Counted from the first letter of the stretch, positions 50,911 to 59,572 are shown. The stretch: 64,000 bases of DNA from DAOTXR01 sp034435375 (GCA_034435375.1 DAOTXR010000077.1:121870-185869), one strand, 5' to 3'. Numbers and translations: made by a program. The notes: generated from the sequence alone by a model not told the origin.

Positions 50911-51336
50911 ATGGCTGTATACTTTGAAGATGTCAACGTTGGAGATGAACTGCCCGACCTGATCAAGGGGCCAGTCACCGAGATGCAACTTGTGCGATAC
51001 ACCGGAGCGTCGGGAGACTTTAATCCGATTCACACCGTGCCCAAAGTGGCCCAGATGGTGGGACTGCCAGGCGTGATCGCGCATGGGATGCTGATCATGG
51101 CCTTCGCTGGACAAGCAATCACTGACTGGGCCGGGCCGGGATCTGTACGGCGCTTCAAGGTGCGTTTCAGCGGGATGACGTTGCCAGGCGAGACGCTGGT
51201 GTGCCATGCTCAGGTCACTGGAAAGTCTGAGGAGGAGGGCCAGGGAATCATACATGGTAGGGTGACGGTCAAGGGTAAAGACGACGACTCGCTTAAACTG
51301 AAGGGTGAATTCAGCGTCGTCCTGCCACGGCGGTAA
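50911..51336 (+). CDS. MaoC-like (R)-specific enoyl-CoA hydratase half, catalytic type
   Basis: The 141-residue hot-dog domain has the full hydratase motif YTGASGDFNPIHTVPKVAQM, with Asp and His of the catalytic pair, and GVIAHGMLIMAFAGQAITD. The ribosome-binding site AGGGGGAG is strong. With its partner it would hydrate the double bond formed by an acyl-CoA dehydrogenase. The two dehydrogenase genes lie just downstream on the opposite strand. A 9-bp stem after the stop is the likely end of the transcript. Confidence 0.88.
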   Translation: MAVYFEDVNVGDELPDLIKGPVTEMQLVRYTGASGDFNPIHTVPKVAQMVGLPGVIAHGMLIMAFAGQAITDWAGPGSVRRFKVRFSGMTLPGETLVCHAQVTGKSEEEGQGIIHGRVTVKGKDDDSLKLKGEFSVVLPRR

Positions 51337-51364
51337 GGTCAGGTCAGCAGCCTGTGTCAGTAGA

Positions 51365-51394
51365 AGACGGGCGAGAAAGCCCTCCCGCCCGTCT
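51365..51394 (+). terminator. Stem-loop after the MaoC pair
   Basis: AGACGGGCG and CGCCCGTCT form a perfect 9-bp stem with a 12-base loop, 28 bases after the second MaoC stop. Only short T groups follow, so termination is likely but not certain. Confidence 0.55.
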
Positions 51395-51424
51395 GAGTCT
51401 CTGTTCGTTCGGATGCTGGACGTT

Positions 51425-51481
51425 TGACCGAAAGTGTTGTCGGTCGAGCCTGAGGTTTCGTCGAGGTAGTCTCACGAAACC
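51425..51481 (+). repeat. Dispersed 57-bp two-hairpin element, copy C
   Basis: The hairpins are GACCGA/TCGGTC and AGGTTTCGT/ACGAAACCT (51453-51461 with 51474-51482). The second hairpin touches the stop codon of the minus-strand acyl-CoA dehydrogenase and may terminate that transcript. Confidence 0.55.
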
Positions 51482-51482
51482 T

Positions 51483-52772
51483 TTAGGCAGGTAACTCGCC
51501 GGAGCTGTAGTTGAGGATCTGCCGTGCGACGATCAACAGGTTGATTTCGTGCGTCCCCTCATACAGGTCGGCGATCTTCGCATCACGCATCAGCTTCTCA
51601 ATCAGCCATTCACGGCTGTAGCCCATTGGACCGAGTATTTCAACACAGCGCTGAGCAATACGCGTGCTGGTCTCGCCGGCTTTGGCCTTGCACATGCTAG
51701 ACTCGAGCGCATTTGGCTCACCGTGATCCATCATTGATCCGGCGCGCAGTGTCAGCAGCCAGGTGGCCCTCAGTTCCGCCTCCATTTCGATCACGTCCCG
51801 CTCGAGAGCGGTCATTTCGTGCGGTGGGGCGTCGTAGCGAACCACGATGCCAGCTTCTTGAAGCTTTTCTTTGGTCATCTCCAGGGCAGCACGCGCCACG
51901 CCCACTGCGGTAGCAGCCACAATCGGGCGGGAGGCGTCGAATGTCTTCATGGCGCCCTTGAAGCCCTTACTGCTCTCTGGGTCGCGCTTGCGGACTTCTG
52001 GGCTGCCCAAGATGTTATCGTAGGGGATACGAGCATCCTCGAACACAATCGACACGGTGTCGCTGGCGCGGATGCCGTGTTTTTTCTCTGCCTTGACTAC
52101 CTTGACCCCTGGTGTCCCGGCTTCGACGACAAACGACTTCATCCCAGCGCGCCCCGCACTGCGGTCGACTGTGGCCCACACTACGACCAGGCCGTTCGAC
52201 TCATTCAATGCCAGACCGCCGCTGGTGCAGAAGATCTTCTCGCCGTTCAGAACCCACTCATTGGTGGCCTCATCGAGCACGGCAGTGGTCTGGATGGCCG
52301 ACGTGTCTGATCCAGCGCCTGGTTCGGTCATCGCCATCGCACCCCAGCATGGCTGGCCCTTCGAGTCGGCAAAGCGGCTCAGGAATCGCTCCTTTTGCTC
52401 CAAGGTGCCGACAGCCTCAATTGCCGTTCCGCCCAACATACCGGAGGGCGTGCAGAGGTACTGTCCCACATCGCCCCAAGCCAGCATCTCAGCCAGATGC
52501 ATCAAGCCGATATAGTATGTGCTGGCACGCTTTTCTTTGCCAGGCTCCGGCGCTTCGCCCGCTGCTTTGGCCTCGGCCTTACGGCGCTCGCGTTCCAGCG
52601 ATGCCTTCTGCATATCGGCCATGACTGGCCACATCATCTTGACAAAGTCAACAGGGCGCTCGTGCTCGTGCTCATCCAGATAGCGAGCTTTGGGCCGCAT
52701 CACCTCACGAGCCACGTATTCCGTCATTTGTAGCTGCACCTTGATCTTGTCGGGCAGGCTGAAGTCAATCAT
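51483..52772 (-). CDS. Acyl-CoA dehydrogenase with catalytic glutamate
   Basis: The 429-residue flavoenzyme has the ACAD motifs: CWGAMAMTEPGAGSD for the FAD and substrate region, VLNGEKIFCTSGG, and the C-terminal ADLYEGTHEINLLIVARQI, whose Glu (about residue 405) is the usual catalytic base. A roughly 45-residue charged stretch near 60-95 (SLERERRKAEAKAAGEAPEP) is an insertion. It would oxidise an acyl-CoA to the 2,3-enoyl-CoA. ATG 52772 follows GAGGAGG. It is 34 bases after the partner gene and lies in the TetR-led operon. Confidence 0.9.
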   Translation of the reverse strand: MIDFSLPDKIKVQLQMTEYVAREVMRPKARYLDEHEHERPVDFVKMMWPVMADMQKASLERERRKAEAKAAGEAPEPGKEKRASTYYIGLMHLAEMLAWGDVGQYLCTPSGMLGGTAIEAVGTLEQKERFLSRFADSKGQPCWGAMAMTEPGAGSDTSAIQTTAVLDEATNEWVLNGEKIFCTSGGLALNESNGLVVVWATVDRSAGRAGMKSFVVEAGTPGVKVVKAEKKHGIRASDTVSIVFEDARIPYDNILGSPEVRKRDPESSKGFKGAMKTFDASRPIVAATAVGVARAALEMTKEKLQEAGIVVRYDAPPHEMTALERDVIEMEAELRATWLLTLRAGSMMDHGEPNALESSMCKAKAGETSTRIAQRCVEILGPMGYSREWLIEKLMRDAKIADLYEGTHEINLLIVARQILNYSSGELPA

Positions 52773-52806
52773 GGTTGCCTCCTCGGTTTCCCCGCTCTCG
52801 TCACCG

Positions 52807-53907
52807 CTACACAATTGCCAGCCCGTCAAAGGTGGCAAATCCGCGTGCGTTGCGTAGCCAGCGCTCGGACGGGTATTCGCGGATATACCCATATCCGCCC
52901 AGCGTCTGCACGCCGGAGTCGGTCACGAACATGGCCATCTTGTTGACGTAGTGCTTCACCTGCGTCGCGGCCTGCGTGATCTCACGTCCCTGGTCTACCT
53001 GCCAGGCTGTCTCCCACACCAGTAACCGGGCCGCATCGACCTCAATAGCCATGTTTGCCAGCTTGAAGGCGACAGCCTGCTTAGTGGCAATCGGAACGCC
53101 GAACTGGACGCGCTCTTTGGCGTAATCACGGGCATACTCGAATGCTGCCCGCGCCACACCCACAGCCAGCGCCCCCAGTGCCACGCGGCTGCGGTTGAGG
53201 ATGGCAGCAAAGTTGGAGCCGTTCTCGCCGCCCACGCGGTTTTCGGCGTTGACCTTTACGCCGGAGAGCTTGACGGTGTGGGTCGGCAGTGCTTGGATGC
53301 CCAGAAGTTTCTCGCGTTCGCCGATCTCTAGACCTTCTGCCTCCCTCTCAACGATGTAGCCATCGACGCGCCCAGTTTCACTGTCGGTGGCGTAGACGAT
53401 CAGTCGCTCAGCCGAGGCGGCTAGAGGCACATAGGCCTTCACGCCTTCCAGTACCACTGAGCCATTGTTGCGAGTGGCAGTCGTCGCTGGACGCCACGGG
53501 TCGAACTTGATACTTGGCTCGATCAGGGCTGCCGTCACTGCTGGGCGGTCAACGTCGCAGAAGGCGGGGAGGTAGGTCTTTTTCTGCTCCTCGGTGCCAC
53601 TGATCAGCACAGGCAGCGCAAAGAGGGCTGGAGTCCATACCTCCAGGGCGACGGACAGATCTCCCCAAGCCATCTCTTCGAGGGCCAGCACACCGGTGAC
53701 AGCACTCGATCCTTCACCATAGCCGCCATAGGCTTCTGGAATCAGGCCGGGGAGGATGCCCAGTTCCCACCCCTTTCCAATGACCTGGCTGGGGATTTCG
53801 CCAGTCTCATCCGCTTCGTGCGCGATCTTCCGTACATCTTGTTCGGCGTAGCGGTGGATCGCGTCCATCAACATCTGCTGTTCTTCGGTGGGGGTGAAAG
53901 TGATCAT
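52807..53907 (-). CDS. Acyl-CoA dehydrogenase partner lacking the usual catalytic glutamate
   Basis: The 366-residue protein has an ACAD fold (EEQQMLMDAIHRYAEQDVR, GYGEGSSAVTGVLALEEMAWGD, then GGYGYIREYPSERWLRNARG). The end is short: where others have I-Y-E-G-T-x-E-I it reads ATFDGLAIV and stops, so the catalytic Glu is Asp361 and the last helix is missing. That fits the non-catalytic partner of a heteromeric ACAD, such as the alpha2-beta2 FadE28/FadE29 type. It lies between the TetR gene (77 bases upstream) and the catalytic ACAD. Confidence 0.9.
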   Translation of the reverse strand: MITFTPTEEQQMLMDAIHRYAEQDVRKIAHEADETGEIPSQVIGKGWELGILPGLIPEAYGGYGEGSSAVTGVLALEEMAWGDLSVALEVWTPALFALPVLISGTEEQKKTYLPAFCDVDRPAVTAALIEPSIKFDPWRPATTATRNNGSVVLEGVKAYVPLAASAERLIVYATDSETGRVDGYIVEREAEGLEIGEREKLLGIQALPTHTVKLSGVKVNAENRVGGENGSNFAAILNRSRVALGALAVGVARAAFEYARDYAKERVQFGVPIATKQAVAFKLANMAIEVDAARLLVWETAWQVDQGREITQAATQVKHYVNKMAMFVTDSGVQTLGGYGYIREYPSERWLRNARGFATFDGLAIV

Positions 53908-53984
53908 AGTCCTTTACACTCCACGGGTGCTAAGAAAAGGCCAACAGTTCTCAAACAATCCTGCGAGAGATTTGCACGCAGGTC

Positions 53985-54572
53985 TCAATGCTCTCTGTCC
54001 GCCGATTTAAGCAGACCGTCCAGGAACAGGTCGGCAAAGATGTCTGCGATCTGCGCAGCGCTCAGGCGGCCTGTCTGGCGATACCAGCGCGTCATCCAGT
54101 TCACGGTGCCCAGCATGGCGTGCACTGTGATCGACACGTCTGCATCGCGGAACTGACCTTCCCTTATCCCCTGCTGCATAATCGCGCGGAACAGCCGCTC
54201 AATGTGATCCCGCTTGGCAATGTACTGCGCCATATATTCGGGGCCCAGCCCACGATCTTCCCGCAGGAAGACGCCTGCGCCTTCGGGATTGGCCGCTATC
54301 ACCCTGGTATGGGAGTGGACAGCGGCGCGGAGCTTTGCAGAGCAGTCAAGGTTGGAGGTAACGATGGCTTCCAGTTCGTTGATAAGTTGCTCCATGCCTG
54401 CTTCCAGGATGGCAAGCAGGATGGCCTCCTTGCTGGTGAAGTGATGATAGAGGCTGGGCTTTTTGATGTTAACTGCGTGCGCAATATCCTGCATCGACGT
54501 GGCGTGGTAGCCATTCTTGTTGAACAGGCGTACAGCAGCCTCGACGATCTCTTGTCGGGTGACCTTGGACAT
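53985..54572 (-). CDS. TetR-family transcriptional repressor
   Basis: The 195-residue regulator has the TetR N-terminal HTH: QEIVEAAVRLFNKNGYHATSMQDIAHAVNIKKPSLYHHFTSKEAIL (about 7-52), then a helical ligand domain of about 140 residues, with the C-terminal region of the TetR_C_33-like fatty-acid group (MLGTVNWMTRWYRQTGRLS). It is likely to sense an acyl-CoA. It has its own promoter and a perfect palindrome covering the transcript start, so it should repress itself and the two ACAD genes behind it. Confidence 0.92.
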   Translation of the reverse strand: MSKVTRQEIVEAAVRLFNKNGYHATSMQDIAHAVNIKKPSLYHHFTSKEAILLAILEAGMEQLINELEAIVTSNLDCSAKLRAAVHSHTRVIAANPEGAGVFLREDRGLGPEYMAQYIAKRDHIERLFRAIMQQGIREGQFRDADVSITVHAMLGTVNWMTRWYRQTGRLSAAQIADIFADLFLDGLLKSADREH

Positions 54573-54579
54573 GAGCCCC

Positions 54580-54607
54580 TTTTCCTACCGACCGGTCGGT
54601 AGGAAAA
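54580..54607. promoter_or_regulatory. 28-bp perfect palindrome, TetR operator
   Basis: The palindrome is centred between 54593 and 54594, with the core ACCGACCGGTCGGT. This is the site type bound by TetR proteins that control fatty-acid degradation. It lies between the promoter and the TetR start codon, so binding would block transcription. Confidence 0.88.
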
Positions 54608-54636
54608 GTATACTCCCGGCCATGGTAAGGAGTCAA
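54607..54636 (-). promoter_or_regulatory. Promoter of the TetR-acyl-CoA dehydrogenase operon
   Basis: On the minus strand TTGACT (54631-54636) and TATACT (54607-54612) are 18 bases apart, next to the operator palindrome. The transcript would start near 54600, within the operator. Confidence 0.75.
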
Positions 54637-54639
54637 GTG

Positions 54640-54850
54640 TTTGTGGGCGCAATAGCGTATCTTTGTATGGAAAACATGGGAAGCTCTTTGGAGTGTCATG
54701 TTGCTTAATCGGTGGATACAGGTTGCTACCTCATGTATTGAGCCATGTTCTTGGGGATCGCGCTGGATTGCCTGGTAGCATCTCTCTTGGCTGTTGCACC
54801 GCTTGTCCATTTTCTCCACATAGGTCTGGCGGCGATTCTTGAGATTTGCG
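54640..54850. other. Gene-free stretch between TetR and Hsp90 genes
   Basis: No gene is supported here. The wider gap from 54573 to 54931 holds the TetR promoter and operator at one end and a candidate promoter for the Hsp90 gene at the other. I see no hairpin, repeat or RNA gene in the middle part. Confidence 0.6.
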
Positions 54851-54857
54851 GGTGTGC

Positions 54858-54898
54858 TATACTTGATGATGTCGTAGATACGCGAAGCTCGACATCAT
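54858..54898 (+). promoter_or_regulatory. -10 element and inverted repeat before the Hsp90-like gene
   Basis: TATACT lies at 54858-54863. ATGATGTCG (54866-54874) and its exact complement (54890-54898) are separated by 15 bases right behind it, where an operator or an RNA hairpin would be expected. The -35 match is weak. Confidence 0.45.
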
Positions 54899-54931
54899 TA
54901 TGAGGTTGAATCCCAATAGAAATGGGTAGGT

Positions 54932-56890
54932 ATGGTAGCACATTCACAGGATCGTGATCCACGTGAGGGGATTCACCACATTGCTCTCCATGTACCTGGC
55001 ATCCTGCGCCTGCTCAGTGAGCACCTTTACTCCGATCCTAAGGTTGCCTTGCGTGAGCTGATTCAGAACGCTCACGATTCCTGCCAGCGCCGCCGGATCG
55101 AAACTCCTGGGGATACTCACTTCGCTCCACGTATCGATGTCTGCACTGACCCAGCTCGCCGGCAGTTGATCGTTCAGGACAATGGCGCTGGGCTCACTGA
55201 GACGGAGATCCATACTTACTTGGCTACCATTGGGCGAGGTTACACCGCCGAATTGCGCGAACGGCTGGAGGTCGCCGATCGGGAAGCAGCGCTCATGCTG
55301 ATTGGACAGTTTGGGTTAGGGCTTTTGTCGGCATTCATTGTTGCCGAACGTCTGGAGATGGTCACGCGCAGCACGCAGCCCAACGCAGGGGCCTGGCGCT
55401 GGGAGAGTCGAGGTGAGGAAACCTACACACTGACCCCGGCCACACGCCATCAACCCGGTACAACCTTCACCCTTCACCTGAAACTTGAAGGTGAATTCCT
55501 GCTCAATGAAGGCTTGGTGCGCCAAGCTATTCGTACTTATGCTGACTTCTTGCAAGTTCCTATCTACTTGAATGGCGGCAGGGAACCGGTGAATGTCATT
55601 CATGCCCCCTGGCACCTAGACGCCGACTACAGCGTCTATCGCAAGTACGTTATGGAACGCTTTGATGTGGCTGAGCCGCTCGCCATCTTCCCTCTGTGCG
55701 ATCACGTCGAGACTGTGTGCCTGCCGGATGGCACAGAAGATACGGTCGTGACGCCTTTGCAGGGTGTGTTGTTTGTGCCTGCCAGCTCTACGCTCTCGTT
55801 GCTCGAACATGGCGACGTGGCTGTTTATCTCCGCCGCATGTTTGTCAGCGGAGAGGAGCGTGATCTGTTGCCTCGCTGGGCACGCTTTGTGCGTGGAGTG
55901 ATCGATTGCCCGATCCTCAACCCTACCGCCAGCCGCGAGCAGGTGCGCCGTGATGAGGCTTTCTACCTTGTCCAGCGAGCAATAGAAGTCCAGCTTCTGA
56001 GGCATCTTACCGCGCTCGCGGCGCACCAGCCGCGCGTCTGGCAGCGTATTATTGCTGTGCACAACGATCTGATCAAGGGTTGGGCGCTCGAAAGCCGCGT
56101 GTTCTTCGACGCAGTGTGCGACCTGGTGACATTCGATACGAGCCGAGGCCGCTTGCCGCTGCCAGACATCCTGGCTGCCAGTGGCGGCACGATCTACTAC
56201 TTTGGGCGGGGGCACAGCGCTACACAAGAGAAGATGCTTTACGAGGCCCGTGGACTGGTTGTGATCGATGCCAGCCGGTTTGCCGAAGAAGCATTCCTTC
56301 AGGTGTACGCTGAGACTCATCCAGGAGTGCATCTTCGGCAGCTTGAGCCTGGAGCCAGCTTTCTGTTCACGCCAATTGCCGATGCCGAAGGCTGTTGGCA
56401 GCCGATCACTCGCTACTACACCGAGCAAGGGATTGCTGCGCGGGTGGTGAGCTTTGAGCCATCGAGTATTCCTGCCGTGCTGATCTTTCCGCCCAATAGC
56501 GATCATCTGTCCGAGGCTCGCGCTGTGCTGAACAGCGGTGGGTTGAGCGAGCCTATTGCTCACCTCATCGAGGAATACCTGCACCTGCACGATCCATCCC
56601 GCCAAGTTGACCAGGGCACCTTGCATATCAATGCTGCGAATCCTTTAATGCAGTGTCTGCTGACCCTGTCTCCAGCGAGTGAGCCGTTCACAGCGGCGCT
56701 GGAGATTGTCTACCACAACGCTCGTTTTCTGGCCGGACGTGCGTTGACGCCTCAGGAAGCACGTCAGAGTTTCGACCTGATCAGCTACAGTGTTGGGGAG
56801 CTGGTCCGGGCGCTAGTGGCAGGCGAACATTGGGATAGACATGGAGATGCCTCCAGCCGCCTCGATGATGCACCGCTGACCTCTGGGTAG
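54932..56890 (+). CDS. Hsp90 (HtpG)-family protein
   Basis: The 652-residue protein has the GHKL ATP site: ALRELIQNAHDS (Glu42, Asn46, Asp49), QDNGAGLT (Asp83, Asn84, Gly85) and IGQFGLGLLSAFIVAE (about 124-139). The middle domain has FVSGEERDLLPRWARFVRGVIDCPILNPTASRE, the HtpG signature around the catalytic-loop arginine. It is like HtpG in size, but the C-terminal third is divergent. It should be an ATP-driven chaperone. The start is uncertain; ATG 54932 follows GGGTAGGT. The pentose-phosphate operon begins right after it with its own promoter. Confidence 0.88.
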   Translation: MVAHSQDRDPREGIHHIALHVPGILRLLSEHLYSDPKVALRELIQNAHDSCQRRRIETPGDTHFAPRIDVCTDPARRQLIVQDNGAGLTETEIHTYLATIGRGYTAELRERLEVADREAALMLIGQFGLGLLSAFIVAERLEMVTRSTQPNAGAWRWESRGEETYTLTPATRHQPGTTFTLHLKLEGEFLLNEGLVRQAIRTYADFLQVPIYLNGGREPVNVIHAPWHLDADYSVYRKYVMERFDVAEPLAIFPLCDHVETVCLPDGTEDTVVTPLQGVLFVPASSTLSLLEHGDVAVYLRRMFVSGEERDLLPRWARFVRGVIDCPILNPTASREQVRRDEAFYLVQRAIEVQLLRHLTALAAHQPRVWQRIIAVHNDLIKGWALESRVFFDAVCDLVTFDTSRGRLPLPDILAASGGTIYYFGRGHSATQEKMLYEARGLVVIDASRFAEEAFLQVYAETHPGVHLRQLEPGASFLFTPIADAEGCWQPITRYYTEQGIAARVVSFEPSSIPAVLIFPPNSDHLSEARAVLNSGGLSEPIAHLIEEYLHLHDPSRQVDQGTLHINAANPLMQCLLTLSPASEPFTAALEIVYHNARFLAGRALTPQEARQSFDLISYSVGELVRALVAGEHWDRHGDASSRLDDAPLTSG

Positions 56891-56916
56891 ACAATCTCAC
56901 CTGACGACTTTACAAT
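56888..56916 (+). promoter_or_regulatory. Promoter of the pentose-phosphate operon
   Basis: TAGACA (56888-56893, 5 of 6) and TACAAT (56911-56916, 5 of 6) are 17 bases apart. The -35 overlaps the Hsp90 stop codon. The leader to the tkt ATG is about 84 bases. Confidence 0.65.
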
Positions 56917-57006
56917 AGAGACGGCCCAGATCTCATCTGCCAGCGTCGATTTTCCTTCAACGGTCTTTCGTTTCCGGCTCGTACTTAACCTACAAAAGGT
57001 GAGTTC

Positions 57007-59004
57007 ATGGCATCCTCGGACCTTGCTCAACTCAGCATCAACACAATTCGCTTTCTAGCGGTCGACGCGGTTCAGAAGGCCAACTCTGGCCATCCTGGCT
57101 TGCCGATGGGAGCTGCCTCGATGGCCTATACACTTTGGACACGCCATCTGAGACATAATCCTCGTAATCCCCACTGGCCCAACCGCGACCGTTTTATTCT
57201 GTCGGCAGGGCATGGCTCAATGCTGCTCTACGCACTGTTGCATCTGACCGGCTATGATCTGCCAATGGAGCAGATCAAGCAGTTCAGGCAGTGGGGAAGC
57301 CTCACGCCTGGTCACCCTGAAAGCCACTTGACTCCTGGGGTCGAGGTGACCACCGGGCCACTGGGACAAGGGTTTGCCAATGGTGTCGGCATGGCAGTGG
57401 CTCAGCGTGTGCTGGCCGAGCGGTTCAATACCCTGGATTTCAATCTGATCGATCACTTCATTTACGCCCTTGTCAGCGATGGAGACCTGCAGGAAGGAGT
57501 AGCGTCTGAAGCGGCCTCATATGCAGGCACACAGCGCCTGGGTAGGCTGATCTATCTCTACGACGACAATGGGATCAGTATCGAAGGCAGCACCGACTGG
57601 ACCTTTCGTGAGGACGTGGGGGCGCGCTTCCGAGCCTATGGCTGGCAGGTGATTGGGCCGGTAGACGGCAACAGTGTAGATGCAGTAGATGCGGCTATCA
57701 GCCAAGCCAAAATTGATCTGGAGCATCCTTCGTTGATCGTCTGCACAACGACGATCGGCTATGGCAGCCCCAACAAGGCTGGAACCGGCAGCGTTCATGG
57801 CGAGCCGCTAGGCGCTGAGGAGGTCAAACTTGCCAAGCAGAACCTTGGGTGGCCCCTAGAGCCTGGGTTCTACGTTCCGGATGAAGTGCTGAACCACTTC
57901 CGTGAGGCAGTTGAACGTGGGGCGGCATGGGAAGCTGAGTGGCGCAGAGCGTTCAATGCTTACCGCACGGTGCATCCGCAGCAGGCCGCTGAATTCGAAC
58001 GTATGGTGTCCGGTAGCCTGCCGGATGGCTGGGACTCAGCCCTGCCTGTATTTAAGCCCGATGATGGCCCTGTCGCAACCCGTGTTGCCGGCGGCAAGGT
58101 TCTCAACAGCCTGTTCAAGCACTTGCCCAACCTAGTCGGCGGCTCGGCGGATCTGGAACCCAGCACTAAAACCTGGCTTAAGGAATCGGGCCGCTTTGGA
58201 TGGGAAGTGGGCGGACACAATCTCCAGTACGGCATCCGTGAGCATGCTATGGGCGCCATGGCGCTAGGAATGGCGCACTACGGTGGTGTCATCCCGTACA
58301 CTGCAACCTTCCTTGTCTTTTCAGACTATATGCGTCCGCCTATCCGTCTGGCCGCGCTCTCGCGCCAGCAAGTGGTGTTCGTCTTCACGCACGACAGTAT
58401 CGCCGTGGGTGAGGATGGTCCCACGCATCAGCCCGTCGAGCACCTGATGGCGCTTCGTGCTGTTCCGGGGCTGTGGGTGATCCGTCCGGCAGACGCCAAC
58501 GAGGTTGTTGAGGCATGGCGGCAGGCTATTCTTCGCCAAGACGGTCCCACGGCGATCGTTCTGACGCGCCAAAACCTACCCATTTTAGACAGGACAGACC
58601 TTGCCTCTGCGTCAAGCCTTGCTCGTGGGGCTTATGTGCTGCGCGATGTGAGCGGCAAACCCGATGTGATCCTGATCGGTACTGGTTCAGAGGTACATCT
58701 GTGCCTTGCGGCTGCCAATGGGCTAGCCGGAGATGGCATTCAGGCGAGGGTGGTGTCGATGCCCTGTTGGGAGTTGTTCGATGCTCAGCCCCTGGAGTAC
58801 CGCGTGTCGGTGCTGCCGCCAGGCCCGCCCAAGCTGGCTGTCGAGGCAGGTGTGACACTCGGCTGGCATAAGTATGTGGGAGACACGGGCAGCGTGATCG
58901 GATTGGATCGGTTTGGCGCATCGGCTCCAGGCAGCACCGTGTTGCGCGAGCTTGGGTTCTCTGTTGACAACGTTGTGGCGGCGGCTAAGGAGCTGATTGA
59001 CTAA
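57007..59004 (+). CDS. tkt: Transketolase
   Basis: The 665-residue enzyme has GHPGLPMGAASMAYTLW, the TPP-binding SDGDLQEGVASEAASYAG box, then GIREHAMGAMALGMAHYG and EDGPTHQPVEHLMALRAVP in the second half. It moves two-carbon units between sugar phosphates in the non-oxidative pentose-phosphate branch. The length is typical. It is the first gene of the operon; rpiB follows after 72 bases. Confidence 0.97.
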   Translation: MASSDLAQLSINTIRFLAVDAVQKANSGHPGLPMGAASMAYTLWTRHLRHNPRNPHWPNRDRFILSAGHGSMLLYALLHLTGYDLPMEQIKQFRQWGSLTPGHPESHLTPGVEVTTGPLGQGFANGVGMAVAQRVLAERFNTLDFNLIDHFIYALVSDGDLQEGVASEAASYAGTQRLGRLIYLYDDNGISIEGSTDWTFREDVGARFRAYGWQVIGPVDGNSVDAVDAAISQAKIDLEHPSLIVCTTTIGYGSPNKAGTGSVHGEPLGAEEVKLAKQNLGWPLEPGFYVPDEVLNHFREAVERGAAWEAEWRRAFNAYRTVHPQQAAEFERMVSGSLPDGWDSALPVFKPDDGPVATRVAGGKVLNSLFKHLPNLVGGSADLEPSTKTWLKESGRFGWEVGGHNLQYGIREHAMGAMALGMAHYGGVIPYTATFLVFSDYMRPPIRLAALSRQQVVFVFTHDSIAVGEDGPTHQPVEHLMALRAVPGLWVIRPADANEVVEAWRQAILRQDGPTAIVLTRQNLPILDRTDLASASSLARGAYVLRDVSGKPDVILIGTGSEVHLCLAAANGLAGDGIQARVVSMPCWELFDAQPLEYRVSVLPPGPPKLAVEAGVTLGWHKYVGDTGSVIGLDRFGASAPGSTVLRELGFSVDNVVAAAKELID

Positions 59005-59076
59005 AATGGCATGGATTTCTCAACGCAGCATGCCTGCTCTATACTTGGAATAGCCACAGCACAGATGGGAGTTGAG

Positions 59077-59535
59077 ATGAAAGTCATTCTGGGAGCTGAC
59101 CATGCCGGGTATGAGCTTAAGGAAGCGCTCAAGGGTTTTGTAGCTGAACTGGGGCATGAGGTGATCGACGTAGGCGCTTACCACTACGACCCATTGGACG
59201 ACTATCCTGACTCGGCGCGCGCCGTCGGCGAGGCGGTTGTGCAGGGAAAGGGAGATCGGGGCATCGTGATCTGCGGCAGCGGGGTGGGTGCGAGCATCAC
59301 CGCCAACAAAGTGATAGGTGTACGGGCTGGCACTTGTCACGATACTTACTCAGCCAGGCAGGGTGTTGAGCACGACGACATGAACGTGCTGGCCATCGGA
59401 AGCCGGGTTGTGGGTGTTGAGACTGCCAGAGAGGTGATCCGCGCCTTTCTAGGTGCACGCTTCAGTGGCGAGGAACGGCATGTCCGACGTCTGAACAAGA
59501 TTCTGGCTGCCGAGCGCGACTATGGTCACGGCTAA
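59077..59535 (+). CDS. rpiB: Ribose-5-phosphate isomerase B
   Basis: The 152-residue protein begins with KVILGADHAGYELKEALKGF and has the active-site cysteine region GIVICGSGVGASITANK, plus HDTYSARQGVEHDDMNVLAIGSR. It interconverts ribose-5-phosphate and ribulose-5-phosphate. ATG 59077 has GGGAG upstream; a longer in-frame start at 59011 would add 22 residues absent from the family. Confidence 0.95.
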   Translation: MKVILGADHAGYELKEALKGFVAELGHEVIDVGAYHYDPLDDYPDSARAVGEAVVQGKGDRGIVICGSGVGASITANKVIGVRAGTCHDTYSARQGVEHDDMNVLAIGSRVVGVETAREVIRAFLGARFSGEERHVRRLNKILAAERDYGHG

Positions 59536-59572
59536 GCCCGCCTGACATGACATTCATAGGAGTGGGTGAATC

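Noticed and set aside
55616..56626. Open frame of 336 residues antisense to the Hsp90 gene
   Set aside because: It has no ribosome-binding site or domain pattern, and the plus-strand frame is a definite Hsp90 protein.
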